64,000 nucleotides of DNA. Source: Ascidiaceihabitans sp039975415 (GTDB taxonomy: Bacteria; Pseudomonadota; Alphaproteobacteria; Rhodobacterales; Rhodobacteraceae). The notes beneath the pieces were generated by a model, which worked only from the letters and a program-made list of their open reading frames with translations, was not told the DNA's origin and made no database searches. The translations under genes and the position numbers were made by a program. Where the stretch lies: assembly GCF_039975415.1 (NCBI RefSeq), contig NZ_JBDWHD010000014.1; one strand, given 5' to 3'. This document shows, one piece after another, positions 8,206-16,879 of this stretch; position 1 is the stretch's first letter, and each line of letters begins with the position of its first letter.

Positions 8206-9504
8206 CTACTGGATGTTGTTGGGCAACCACGTGGCAAGCCCCGGCCAAATCACCAGAATAACCACCATCAGCAGCATCAATGCGACCATGGGCAAAGCGA
8301 CCTTCGAGATATATCCAATCTCGTGTTTTGTCATGCCTTGCAGCACAAACAGGTTGAACCCGATGGGCGGTGTGACCTGCGCCATCTCAACCACGACCAC
8401 GATGAAAATCCCAAACCAGATCACGTCGATGCCCGCCTGACGGATCATCGGCTCAACAATCGCCATGGTCAGAACCACCGATGAAATCCCGTCCAGAAAC
8501 ATCCCCAAGATGATGTAGAACACAGTCAAGGCAGCGATCAGCGTGATGGGCGAAAGCTGCATCTGGTCGATCCATGCGGCCAATGCACGCGGCAATCCGG
8601 TGAAACCCATCGACAACGACAAGAACGCCGCCCCCATCAAGATCAAAGCGATCATGGCCGAGGTGCGCGTGGCCCCCATCAGACTTTCAAAGAAGGCCGA
8701 TGCGGTTAACGATCGTTGGAACGCCGCCAATGTCAACGCACCGATGACACCCACTGCCGCTGCTTCCGTTGCGGTGGCCCAACCGAAGTACATCGAGCCG
8801 ATGACCGCAAAGACCAAACACAACACAGGGATCAAAAACCGGCTTTCTGCAAGCATTGTGCCAAAATTCATGGCCGGTTCGGGTGCGGGACGTTGATCCG
8901 GTTTGATGAAGTGCCAGAACACAATGTAGCTCATGAACAACGTCGCCAGCACGAGGCCCGGAATGATGCCCGCCATAAACAACTTAATGATGCTTTCGTT
9001 GATCGACACGCCGTAGACGATCAAGGTAAGCGACGGGGGGATCATCAGACCAAGCGTGGCTGCCCCCGCCAAAGTACCTACGATCATGTATTCGGGGTAT
9101 CCGCGTTTGCGCAGCTCGGGGATCGACATTTTGCCGACCGTGGTCAGGGTCGCCGCGGATGATCCCGAAACGGCCGCAAATATGGTGCAACCCGCGATAT
9201 TGGTATGCAGCAATCCACCCGGCAGCCAGCGCATCCACGGGGCAAGGCCGCGGAACATGTCTTGCGATAATCGGGTACGATACAAGATTTCACCCATCCA
9301 GATAAACAATGGCAAAGCCGTTAACGTCCAACTGCTGGAGCTGGTCCAGATGGTGGTGATCATCGCATCGCCTGCGGGGCGCACAGTGAACAATTCCATC
9401 CCGACCCAAGCCACCCCCATCAGGGCAAGGCCGATCCAGATAGACGACCCAAGCAGGGTAAACAGGACGAAAAGGAAGACAATAGTTGCGTAGGCTTCGG
9501 TCAT
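8206..9504 (-). CDS. dctM: TRAP transporter large permease (DctM family)
   Basis: 432 residues with about 12 hydrophobic segments. The glycine- and proline-rich motifs of the DctM family are present: GSSAATLTTVGKMSIPELRKRGYPE, AGAATLGLMIPPSLTLIVYGV, LGMFLDGISSVVLTM and VTPPIGFNLFVLQGM. It forms the Na+-coupled permease with DctQ and receives substrate from DctP. ATG at 9502-9504 overlaps the dctQ stop (ATGA) and follows a GGAGG ribosome site; the frame opens at 9567. Substrate class is not readable from this subunit. Confidence 0.92.
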   Translation of the reverse strand: MTEAYATIVFLFVLFTLLGSSIWIGLALMGVAWVGMELFTVRPAGDAMITTIWTSSSSWTLTALPLFIWMGEILYRTRLSQDMFRGLAPWMRWLPGGLLHTNIAGCTIFAAVSGSSAATLTTVGKMSIPELRKRGYPEYMIVGTLAGAATLGLMIPPSLTLIVYGVSINESIIKLFMAGIIPGLVLATLFMSYIVFWHFIKPDQRPAPEPAMNFGTMLAESRFLIPVLCLVFAVIGSMYFGWATATEAAAVGVIGALTLAAFQRSLTASAFFESLMGATRTSAMIALILMGAAFLSLSMGFTGLPRALAAWIDQMQLSPITLIAALTVFYIILGMFLDGISSVVLTMAIVEPMIRQAGIDVIWFGIFIVVVVEMAQVTPPIGFNLFVLQGMTKHEIGYISKVALPMVALMLLMVVILVIWPGLATWLPNNIQ

Positions 9505-10193
9505 TCGACGGCCTCCGATTTGATCGGGTTGGTGCCGGTGACCAGCAAACGATAAAGCGTGTCCCAAAGGGCAATCGCCAACAAAACGGTACCGATGGAC
9601 ATGGCCAGTTGCGGGATCCAGACGGGGGTGTAGACCAGCTTGTCACCCGCGTCTGCGATGCCTGCGAAATCAAGACGGAACAGCGCCACAACCCATTCCG
9701 GGATCTGGTCTTGGCCTTGCGTGCGGTCATTCAACATCTCGGAAAATCCGTTGGCCTTGATCGCGTAGCGCGAAAAATAGGTGGCGATTACAGCAGCGGC
9801 AAACACCGCAAAGATATCAAGCCATTTCTTCGTGAAATTCGTGGCATTCAAAAGGATCGACACACGAATATGCGCCCCCCGCGTCATCGCGTGGCACAGC
9901 GCGAAAAAAGATGTGGCGGCCATGGCGTAGCCTGCAAATTCAGTGGTGCCTGGCAACGCGAACCCCACCCAACGCGAGATCATCTGCGCCACGATCAGCC
10001 CCAGAATGGTACACATGAAACACGCCGAAATGATGCCAGAGGCAAGGTAGACGCCGTCCAACACTTTCCACAGCGGCCGCAACGGGCGTTCCAAACGTGC
10101 CCCCAGCACAAAGCAAACCAAACCCAAGACGCTTGGCAGCACAAAAAGCCACGCCCACAGTGGCAAGCCCATCACGGGCGACCAATCGCGCAT
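9501..10193 (-). CDS. dctQ: TRAP transporter small permease (DctQ family)
   Basis: 230 residues with four main membrane segments and a long insert in the second half, so it is larger than the usual 160-180 residue DctQ protein. The RWVGFALPGTTEFAGYAMAATSFFALCHAMTRGAHIRVSIL block is the family signature. ATG at 10191-10193 has an AAAGGA site 8 bases upstream; an in-frame GTG lies one codon earlier. The stop overlaps the dctM start. It holds the permease complex together in the inner membrane. Confidence 0.9.
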   Translation of the reverse strand: MRDWSPVMGLPLWAWLFVLPSVLGLVCFVLGARLERPLRPLWKVLDGVYLASGIISACFMCTILGLIVAQMISRWVGFALPGTTEFAGYAMAATSFFALCHAMTRGAHIRVSILLNATNFTKKWLDIFAVFAAAVIATYFSRYAIKANGFSEMLNDRTQGQDQIPEWVVALFRLDFAGIADAGDKLVYTPVWIPQLAMSIGTVLLAIALWDTLYRLLVTGTNPIKSEAVE

Positions 10194-10221
10194 CACGCAT
10201 ATCCTTTTGGGAAAAGAGAAA

Positions 10222-10243
10222 GGCCAGCCCCGAAAGGTTGGCC
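10222..10243 (-). terminator. Intercistronic stem-loop after dctP
   Basis: Read leftward, an 8-bp stem with one G-U pair (arms 10236-10243 and 10222-10229, loop of six) is followed by a pyrimidine/T-rich run (TTTCTCTTTT). It lies between the dctP stop and the dctQ start. Partial termination here would give more binding protein than permease, as is common for binding-protein-dependent transporters. Confidence 0.55.
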
Positions 10244-10253
10244 CTGAAGACGC

Positions 10254-11237
10254 TTAGTTGTTGTAGGCGTCGAGAATTTTCTGACCGTCTGCGCCAGCTG
10301 TTTCCAGCCACTCAGCCGTCATTTTCTCACCGATGGCTTTCAGCTCTGCCAGAAACTCTGGGCCTGCATCTTCCACGGACATGCCGTTTTTGGCCAGTTC
10401 TTCGAAGTAGAAGTTTGCCAGTTCTTCGGACTTGGCAGCACAGGATGCGCCGGTTTCATCCGCCGCTTTCTGGATGCCCGCCTTGGTGTCGTCGTCCAGT
10501 GCGTCCCACGCTTGCGCGTTCACCATCACGTAGTTGCGTGGCAACCATGCATTGACCTTGTAGTAGTGGCTGAGGTGTTCCCAGACCTTGCGGTCATAAC
10601 CGGTAGAACCGGATGAAATGAACGCCGACGCCACGCCTGTTGCCAGCGCTTGCGACAGTTCGGCCGCTTCGATCTGAACAGGGATCATGCCCAGTTCTTC
10701 CGCAAACGTCGCTGTGGCTGAGTTATAGGAACGGAACTTGATGCCTTGGGTGTCAGCAGAAGACGCGACTTCTTTGTTGAAGTAAAAGCCCTGGCCCGGC
10801 CATGGGCACGTGTAAAGTGCGACAAGGTTCAGGTCCGCAAGCTGCGCATTGACCACATCTTTGGCCGCGGCCCACATTTTTGCGTTGTCGGCATATGTAG
10901 TCGCCACAAATGGCAGGTTGTCCCAGCCCAAAAGCGGGGCCTCATTGGCGTGCGCGGACATAAAGCGTTCACCGATTGGCACCTGACCCGTCTGAACGGC
11001 GCGTTTGATGTCGCCGCCACCAAACAATGATCCACCCGGATGCACAGTGATGTCGATGGCACCACCCGTGTATTCGCGCACGCGGTCCGCAAACATCACA
11101 CCCTGCTCAGAGTGGAAGTTGGTGGCCGAATAGGCCATCGGCATGTCCCATTTCTGGGCATGACCGTCCGCAAACACCGTTGTGGCAGCAAGCGCGCCAG
11201 CGATGGCTGTGCTGGCGATTTTTGTGAATGAAGTCAT
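10254..11237 (-). CDS. dctP: TRAP transporter solute-binding protein (DctP family)
   Basis: 327 residues. A Sec signal peptide (MTSFTKIASTAIAGALAATTVFADG) precedes a periplasmic solute-binding domain. Family motifs are EQGVMFADRVREYTGGAIDITVHPGGSLFGGGDIKRAVQTGQV and GIKFRSYNSATATFAEELGMIPVQI, where the Arg of KFRSY is the conserved carboxylate-binding residue of TRAP binding proteins. ATG at 11235-11237 has a GGGAGAG ribosome site. The ligand is therefore likely to carry a carboxylate, in line with amino-acid enzymes on both sides. Confidence 0.92.
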   Translation of the reverse strand: MTSFTKIASTAIAGALAATTVFADGHAQKWDMPMAYSATNFHSEQGVMFADRVREYTGGAIDITVHPGGSLFGGGDIKRAVQTGQVPIGERFMSAHANEAPLLGWDNLPFVATTYADNAKMWAAAKDVVNAQLADLNLVALYTCPWPGQGFYFNKEVASSADTQGIKFRSYNSATATFAEELGMIPVQIEAAELSQALATGVASAFISSGSTGYDRKVWEHLSHYYKVNAWLPRNYVMVNAQAWDALDDDTKAGIQKAADETGASCAAKSEELANFYFEELAKNGMSVEDAGPEFLAELKAIGEKMTAEWLETAGADGQKILDAYNN

Positions 11238-11259
11238 TGGTCTCTCCCTGAAGCAGGGT

Positions 11260-12501
11260 CTAGCGCCCCACGTATTTTTTTGGATCAAATGGCGACATGT
11301 CCATATTGGGGCTCCGCCCGTCGATCATGTCAGCGATGATCCGACCCGTTTTCGGACCACCTGTCAACCCGACATGCTGATGCCCGAATGCGGAGTAGCT
11401 TTTGCCTTGCGCATCGTTGGCCCCGATCAGCGGCAGGCTGTCAGCAGGTGCAGGACGGTGCCCCATCCATTCCACAACCCGGTCGTAGGTGACATTTGGC
11501 AACACCGCCTCAACCTGACGACGCAGCAATTCAAACGGCGCACGGCTTGGGGCGGCATCCAGTCCTCCGAATTCGATCACACCCGCAGCACGGATGCGCC
11601 CGTCCATCGGCGTTACGACAAATTTTCCGGATGCCACCATCATCGGGTTCTTTGGCATCGACGACGGGTTCACCAATTCAATATGATATCCGCGTTCGCT
11701 TTCAAACGGCACCTTCACCCCAAGCTTGTGCGCAATGGCCTTTGACCAAGGCCCCATCGCAAACACGATACGGTCGGCCTGCAGTGTGCCATTGTCGGTG
11801 TGCAAAGCCCTGACGCCCCCGTCTGCCACATCTATGTCGTGGATTGCCGTGATCGCCAGCTGCCCGCCCTGATCCACAAAATGATCTGCCAACGCTTTTA
11901 CGTAAGCACCCGGATCACTGATGCGCCCATGATCGTGGCACCGCACAACTTTGGCAAAGGCATTTCCATATGCCGGATCATCGGCCAAATAATCTTCGCC
12001 AGACACAACATCATATGACAGTCCGACCTCGCGTCGTTTCAGCCATCCATAGGCATCTGCCGCGAAAGCCGCCGGCGTGGCGTACCCGAAGCAATAATTT
12101 TCGCGTGTGATGAATTTTGCGGCAGGTGTATCTTTGGCCAGCGCTTCATGTTGCGTCACAGTATCGTGCAGCAGCCCCGCCATGGACTTGGCATATAGCG
12201 TGACATGCGCGTCGTTGGCATGGCGCAGGTACCGCTGCAAAAATGGCAAAAGACGCGGCAGGTAGGACCACTTCAGGAACAAAGGCGCGTTGGGGTTAAA
12301 CAGCATCCCCGGAGCACGCCGCAGCAAACCCGGAGTTGTAACCGGAATAACAGAGCCAGCAGCCAGAACGCCCGCATTCCCGTGGCTGGTGCCTTTTCCC
12401 GGCCCCTCGCGGTCCACAAGCGTCACCGAATGTCCGGCGCGTTGCAACCAAATGGCCGTCGACACCCCGACAATACCTGCCCCTGCCACGATAACGTCCA
12501 T
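11260..12501 (-). CDS. dadA: FAD-dependent D-amino acid dehydrogenase
   Basis: 413 residues. The N-terminal Rossmann motif IVAGAGIVGVSTAIWLQRAGHSVTLVD binds FAD. DadA-type features include GTSHGNAG, a GRISDPGAYVKAL segment and the C-terminal EWMGHRPAPADSLPLIG and GHQHVGLTGGPKTGRIIADMI. It would oxidise a D-amino acid (or a related imino acid) to the keto acid and ammonia, passing electrons to the respiratory chain. ATG at 12499-12501 has AAGGAA upstream. It is the first gene of the leftward run with the TRAP transporter and the racemase, which suggests uptake, interconversion and oxidation of one substrate. Confidence 0.88.
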   Translation of the reverse strand: MDVIVAGAGIVGVSTAIWLQRAGHSVTLVDREGPGKGTSHGNAGVLAAGSVIPVTTPGLLRRAPGMLFNPNAPLFLKWSYLPRLLPFLQRYLRHANDAHVTLYAKSMAGLLHDTVTQHEALAKDTPAAKFITRENYCFGYATPAAFAADAYGWLKRREVGLSYDVVSGEDYLADDPAYGNAFAKVVRCHDHGRISDPGAYVKALADHFVDQGGQLAITAIHDIDVADGGVRALHTDNGTLQADRIVFAMGPWSKAIAHKLGVKVPFESERGYHIELVNPSSMPKNPMMVASGKFVVTPMDGRIRAAGVIEFGGLDAAPSRAPFELLRRQVEAVLPNVTYDRVVEWMGHRPAPADSLPLIGANDAQGKSYSAFGHQHVGLTGGPKTGRIIADMIDGRSPNMDMSPFDPKKYVGR

Positions 12502-12554
12502 GATGCCGTTCCTTGCCCAAGTCCCAAATCGCCTTAAGGCATAGCGGCAAAGCA

Positions 12555-12588
12555 AAGGCCGCTTCAACGTCTTTGTCAAAGCGGCCTT
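12555..12588 (-). terminator. Terminator of the FAD dehydrogenase operon
   Basis: Perfect 10-bp stem, AAGGCCGCTT (12555-12564) and AAGCGGCCTT (12579-12588), with a 14-base loop. It lies 17 bp beyond the stop of the leftward GMC gene and upstream of dadA. The bases after the stem in the leftward direction are T-rich (TTTGCTTT). It probably ends the GMC operon transcript. Confidence 0.65.
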
Positions 12589-12605
12589 GATGCAGTTTTG
12601 ATGTT

Positions 12606-14642
12606 TTACGCGCCTTGCAACTGCGCCTTGATTGCATCAGCTGCCGCGAAGGCCAGCGCAGACAAGGTCAGTGTGGGGTTCGCCGTTGTGATCGTCGGGA
12701 ATACGCCATCGCCCACCAAGAACAGGTTAGAGTGGTCCCACGACCGGCTGGTTTTATCAACGACCGACGTCGCGGCAGCGTCCCCCATGCAATAGGTGCC
12801 AACAAGATGCCCCGCCCCGTAGTACTGGAACCCCAGAGGTACAGGTTGCGGCACACTGTTTGCGTCCCGTGCGCAGACCTTCGGATCCATCAGCTCGGGC
12901 GGCAGCGTGCCAAACACATCCGGGTCCGGGTTTTCAAACCAGTTGGGATTGTCGACCATCGCCCCCCCTTTGCCCGCCACCTGCTGCGCGTTGCGCGTGT
13001 AGTTCGTAACCCCCATTTTGGCATAGACCTGTCGGCTGAATATCTCGGCATAGGCAAAGCCACGCCGCGTGTATTCAGACAGTTGGTAGTCGATGATCGG
13101 GCGCGGCACACCCAGCCCGTCCGTGATCCCAAGACTGCGGTCGATGCGCACACGGCTGTCAGGATCGGGCGATTGTTCCACCAAAAACCCCATGCGCCAT
13201 TGCCGTGTGAAGGCGTCGTTCAACCTGTTCACCAGGTCCGTGCCAAACAGCGTTTGCGCCGCACCACCCGGTCCTTGGTTGTTCAGGCCAGACATATTGG
13301 TGCCGCTGATAAAGTCATTCGTGGTTGTCCACGGATCACCGTTCGAAAAGTTCCAACCTTCGTTGCCAATTTCGACCCGCCACGCAGCACGGTCAGACCT
13401 GTATGGGCCATCCCGCAAGGATTCGATGCCCGCCGTCGTCAGCGGCCCCCGGAACCCGTAGATTTGCTGGTTCATCAAAGACCACGAAAGATACAGCGGA
13501 TGGTCCATCAGATTGCGCCCCACCTGATCGGAGGAATTCGCAACCGTCCCGCTGCCATCGCCCAGATCGGACAGCAAAAGCAGTTTCGGCGTTTCAATCG
13601 CATGGGCGGCGATGACGTAAATCTTGGCCGTCACCGTCACCGGATCGCTTTGCGTCAGCACGCCGTTTTCGGTCTTCCATGTGGTGTATTCCACCCCCGT
13701 CACCGGCGCGCCGTAGCTTTGTGCGATGACCCGTTTGACCACGGATTGCGCCAGCACAGTGACGTTGCCTGTGCTTTGCGCGTTGCTCATGGTGACGGTC
13801 GCGTCGTATTTCGCCTGAATGGGACAGATGGGGATGCAGTTTGTGTTGCCTGCACACACTCGGCGCTGTGCATAGGGTTGCGAATTGCGTCCCGCGGGGG
13901 TCGGCGTCACAATGATCGACTGATCGCCAAACCCAAAGTAACCATCGGTTCCGTTTACAAAATCACCCACGGTTTGATCCACCACCGACAGGGGCAACTC
14001 GGGCATGGGGTATTCGTAGCCTTCCGGATACTCCAACCCGATGCTGGCCAGATCGGTTTCTTGCACGCTGGTGGTGGCAGAAACCCCGATCTCGGCCTCG
14101 GCCCGCGCATAGAGGGGCAGCATTTCAGTGTCTTGAATGGGCCAGTTCTTCAAAGGGTAATCAGGATTTCCGGCGCCATAAACATCCTTCATGCGAAAGT
14201 CGTTTTTCAAAAACCGCAAGCTGGTGCCAAGCCAATGCCACGTGGTGCCGCCCGCGACACGTTCATAGGTGCTTAGGAAGGGTTGCGGTCCCTTTTGCAG
14301 CAGATACGAGACGTCAGGATCAAAGATAAACCCGTCGTCATTGCCCAGTGTTTGTTGCCACCCCGCCGAGACGTTTGAGGAAAACGTATCAGAGACGGTG
14401 GCACGGGGCGTCGGCTCTGCGCTTGGGTCGGAAAACAAGGCAGGCGGATAGGGCGATTCCGGCGTTTTGACGGAATTTTTGTAAAATGTGCTCATGTATT
14501 CCTGACGCTCGGTCGGGGGCGTTTCCGGGCCCGATTCAAGCACCAGAATTTTGGTGTTTTGCAACTGCGCCAATTCTTTGGCCACGATCGAACCGGACAC
14601 GCCGGCGCCGACGATGATGATGTCAAAATCTGTATCAGACAT
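12606..14642 (-). CDS. GMC-family FAD oxidoreductase, large subunit
   Basis: 678 residues. The N-terminal FAD motif IIIVGAGVSGSIVAKELA is followed by family elements RVAGGTTWHWLGTSLR and CIPICPIQAKYDA. The C-terminal GAGHLVGTYCMG gives the catalytic His, and PTITTANPTLTLSALAFA the GMC catalytic Asn region. The layout resembles membrane-bound sorbitol, gluconate or fructose dehydrogenase large subunits. ATG at 14640-14642 overlaps the upstream stop (TAATG). It is the third gene of an operon with a small FAD-SLDH-like subunit and a c-type haem protein, so electrons probably pass to the respiratory chain. The substrate (a polyol, sugar or alcohol) is unknown. Confidence 0.88.
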   Translation of the reverse strand: MSDTDFDIIIVGAGVSGSIVAKELAQLQNTKILVLESGPETPPTERQEYMSTFYKNSVKTPESPYPPALFSDPSAEPTPRATVSDTFSSNVSAGWQQTLGNDDGFIFDPDVSYLLQKGPQPFLSTYERVAGGTTWHWLGTSLRFLKNDFRMKDVYGAGNPDYPLKNWPIQDTEMLPLYARAEAEIGVSATTSVQETDLASIGLEYPEGYEYPMPELPLSVVDQTVGDFVNGTDGYFGFGDQSIIVTPTPAGRNSQPYAQRRVCAGNTNCIPICPIQAKYDATVTMSNAQSTGNVTVLAQSVVKRVIAQSYGAPVTGVEYTTWKTENGVLTQSDPVTVTAKIYVIAAHAIETPKLLLLSDLGDGSGTVANSSDQVGRNLMDHPLYLSWSLMNQQIYGFRGPLTTAGIESLRDGPYRSDRAAWRVEIGNEGWNFSNGDPWTTTNDFISGTNMSGLNNQGPGGAAQTLFGTDLVNRLNDAFTRQWRMGFLVEQSPDPDSRVRIDRSLGITDGLGVPRPIIDYQLSEYTRRGFAYAEIFSRQVYAKMGVTNYTRNAQQVAGKGGAMVDNPNWFENPDPDVFGTLPPELMDPKVCARDANSVPQPVPLGFQYYGAGHLVGTYCMGDAAATSVVDKTSRSWDHSNLFLVGDGVFPTITTANPTLTLSALAFAAADAIKAQLQGA

Positions 14643-15139
14643 TAGCTTGTCCCCCCTGTCGCATCTGGATTGCCTGTGGTCAGCGCAAGGCTGGCAGCGG
14701 GGTCTTTGGCCCAATACCCGAAGGTGAAGGGGCTGTTGCCCATCGCGTGGCTTTGCATGACCTGCCATGACAGTCCGCGAATGTAGGACTGTTCAGACAC
14801 CACTTCTTGTTGGGTTGTGTCTTCGGGATTGTACCACGACCCCAAATACCAAAGCTTGTTGATCGACATGGCCAAACGCACCATTTCAGCCGAAATGGCA
14901 ACGGTTTCTGACCCACCTTTCATCGTTTCCGCCCAGGCGTCGCCGCCCGTGGCACCGGTACCTGTTACAACGGCAAATGTGTCCAAAAGGACTGTGAAAT
15001 TGGTAGGCTCCTTGGCCATAATGTAGTCGAAATAGACCTGTTTGAGGTTCACTGGATCAACGGAAGGCGCAAACATGCTTGCGTCAAAACCTGTCAAAGC
15101 AGCAGACAGACTGACGAATACGTCCATTTGGTCGCTCAT
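14642..15139 (-). CDS. Small subunit of a membrane FAD dehydrogenase (FAD-SLDH type)
   Basis: 165 residues: MSDQMDVFVSLSAALTGFD at the start, then an all-helical domain with LAMSINKLWYLGSWYNPE and SEQSYIRGLSWQVMQSHAMGNSPFTFGYWAKDP. This matches the small subunit of D-sorbitol dehydrogenase (the FAD-SLDH family), which accompanies a GMC large subunit. No twin-arginine leader is present, unlike some gluconate dehydrogenase gamma subunits. ATG at 15137-15139 overlaps the upstream stop as ATGA, so the three subunits are translationally coupled. Confidence 0.8.
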   Translation of the reverse strand: MSDQMDVFVSLSAALTGFDASMFAPSVDPVNLKQVYFDYIMAKEPTNFTVLLDTFAVVTGTGATGGDAWAETMKGGSETVAISAEMVRLAMSINKLWYLGSWYNPEDTTQQEVVSEQSYIRGLSWQVMQSHAMGNSPFTFGYWAKDPAASLALTTGNPDATGGTS

Positions 15140-16602
15140 TGTGTCGGTCCTTTCGCGCGCTCTAGAAGGTAGGTGAAATCTGAAAACGTGCCATCCGTCA
15201 TTGTTGCGTCCTTGTGGCAACTGATGCAGTTGGACGAGGCTTGGGGCACGGTGCCTTGAATGTAGCTTTCAAGGGTTGTGTTGGCCAAAAAGGTCGGCGC
15301 AGGTGCGCCTGTCGGGTCCACAGGGTTCAACGATGTGCACCAGCCGTTTTCTGCACTTGGTGTTGTGGGCGTGCCCAATGTGGCTTGGGTTGGCCACTGC
15401 GTTGAAATCAAGTGATAGTTTTCCCAGACCGTTCCTTTGGTCAGTTCATTTTGCACAACTGTGTTCATGGCCACCGTATGGTCTGTGACAGGAATGGAAC
15501 GCTCGATCTGGCTTTTGCCCATGTTCTGCGCAACCGGTTGCACATGCGGGTTCCAGGGCTGGGCCGGCGGCGTGTTCACGTCGTTGCAGTCTTCACAGTC
15601 CGGCTGGAAATAGTTGTAGGAGGCACGACTTTGTGGCCGGCCAGCTTCGGGCACGTTTGCCACATGTTCAAAGGTGGACCACAGCCATTGCGGATCGTTG
15701 ATCGTCTTGTGACCAATGTGGAAACCAACCAACCCCATCTGCTGAATTTCGCAAGACGCCGGTTTGTCGTTAAGTGCAGGCGTATAGACCAATGCTTCGG
15801 TTGCATGAAAATCAGCGGCCACATCGGTTCCGGCAATCACCTTCCACGCCGCTTTGACCATCATCGCACCTTGTTGGCCTTGCGGGCTGCATTTGGATCC
15901 AGTCGCGTCCGGATCACAGCTACATGTGAAATTCACGGCATTGCCAGCTTGCGAAAATGCGGCTTGCCCCGCCTTATTATACAGTTGGTTTTCAGTGATA
16001 TAATCGTACATCGGCTGGTTCACAGAAATTGCAAAGCGGCTGTACCACCCGTTGGTGTCAATCAAAGGACCGGAGTTGAAGGGCTGGGTTGCCTCTTCCA
16101 GAAGATCAGGATGTTTGCCGATCTGACTGATAACACGCAGTCCCTTCGTGTCGCCCAGCGCTTTGCATTCATCCGGAATTTCACGTGGTGGTGTTGCCCC
16201 AGCAGCTCCGGGATCTGCGCCACCTGTCAGAAAGATGTCACTGCTTTCTGCCCATGTTTCCCATACAGTTTCATTGTCGCCGCTTTTGTCCCCAAACGCC
16301 CCATCCGGAGAATGATTGAGCGCAAGAAATGAGTTCCACGAATAGGAATCAAATGCGCATTGCAGGTTGTCCAACGAAAAATCACCGTCCGTGATGGACC
16401 CAAAATCCGGAATTGCAGGGATGGTTGTGCCGTTAATAAGTGTTTGCGTGGTCGCGGCACACTGCACCTGTGCAGTCGTTTGTGGTGTTGGCGTTGCTGC
16501 GCCACCAGATGCCAAAACCGTTTCTTTTGTGGCGGGCATGAGCGTAAAATACAGTCCCACCAGAACCGCGATAAAGATCGCAGCAGCCAAAATGCGTTTC
16601 AT
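15136..16602 (-). CDS. Exported protein with one c-type haem motif
   Basis: 488 residues. An N-terminal hydrophobic segment (MKRILAAAIFIAVLVGLYF) exports or anchors it. Near the C-terminus is a single haem c motif, CISCH (NCISCHKDATMTDG). The long middle region is rich in Trp and Tyr and has Cys-rich spots (CSCDPDATGSKC and CEDCND). I do not know a named family for the whole length. As first gene of the GMC dehydrogenase operon it is likely the electron-accepting subunit. The ATG at 16600-16602 was chosen for the leader; ATG at 16612-16614 would add only four residues. Confidence 0.72.
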   Translation of the reverse strand: MKRILAAAIFIAVLVGLYFTLMPATKETVLASGGAATPTPQTTAQVQCAATTQTLINGTTIPAIPDFGSITDGDFSLDNLQCAFDSYSWNSFLALNHSPDGAFGDKSGDNETVWETWAESSDIFLTGGADPGAAGATPPREIPDECKALGDTKGLRVISQIGKHPDLLEEATQPFNSGPLIDTNGWYSRFAISVNQPMYDYITENQLYNKAGQAAFSQAGNAVNFTCSCDPDATGSKCSPQGQQGAMMVKAAWKVIAGTDVAADFHATEALVYTPALNDKPASCEIQQMGLVGFHIGHKTINDPQWLWSTFEHVANVPEAGRPQSRASYNYFQPDCEDCNDVNTPPAQPWNPHVQPVAQNMGKSQIERSIPVTDHTVAMNTVVQNELTKGTVWENYHLISTQWPTQATLGTPTTPSAENGWCTSLNPVDPTGAPAPTFLANTTLESYIQGTVPQASSNCISCHKDATMTDGTFSDFTYLLERAKGPTQ

Positions 16603-16879
16603 GGTAAAATCCATTATGTCTAAAATACCTGACAACCATGACACGAAACCGTGATCCGTCAAAGTAATTTTTCAACACATAGTTCCGGCTACAGTCCCGG
16701 CCCAAACTTTCGTTATCGTCGTCTTCGGCTCCATTGCCTTTTTCGCAGCGTTGCCAAATTTTTGCCAGAAATACCGATTAGTGTAGACGAAATACTGGCG
16801 GCGTTCAGTGTTTGTAAAACTGTCCCGACTAACCTTACCCAGTACAAAACATCACATTACCAGTTTAGGAACGCTGCAC

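Noticed and set aside
8203..8248. Longer start for the racemase-like gene
   Set aside because: Would overlap the end of dctM and add residues before the conserved N-terminus; the ATG at 8203 fits better.
12615..14276. A 553-codon open frame antisense to the GMC oxidoreductase
   Set aside because: Arg/His-rich translation typical of antisense frames in GC-rich genes; the opposite strand has clear FAD and GMC motifs.
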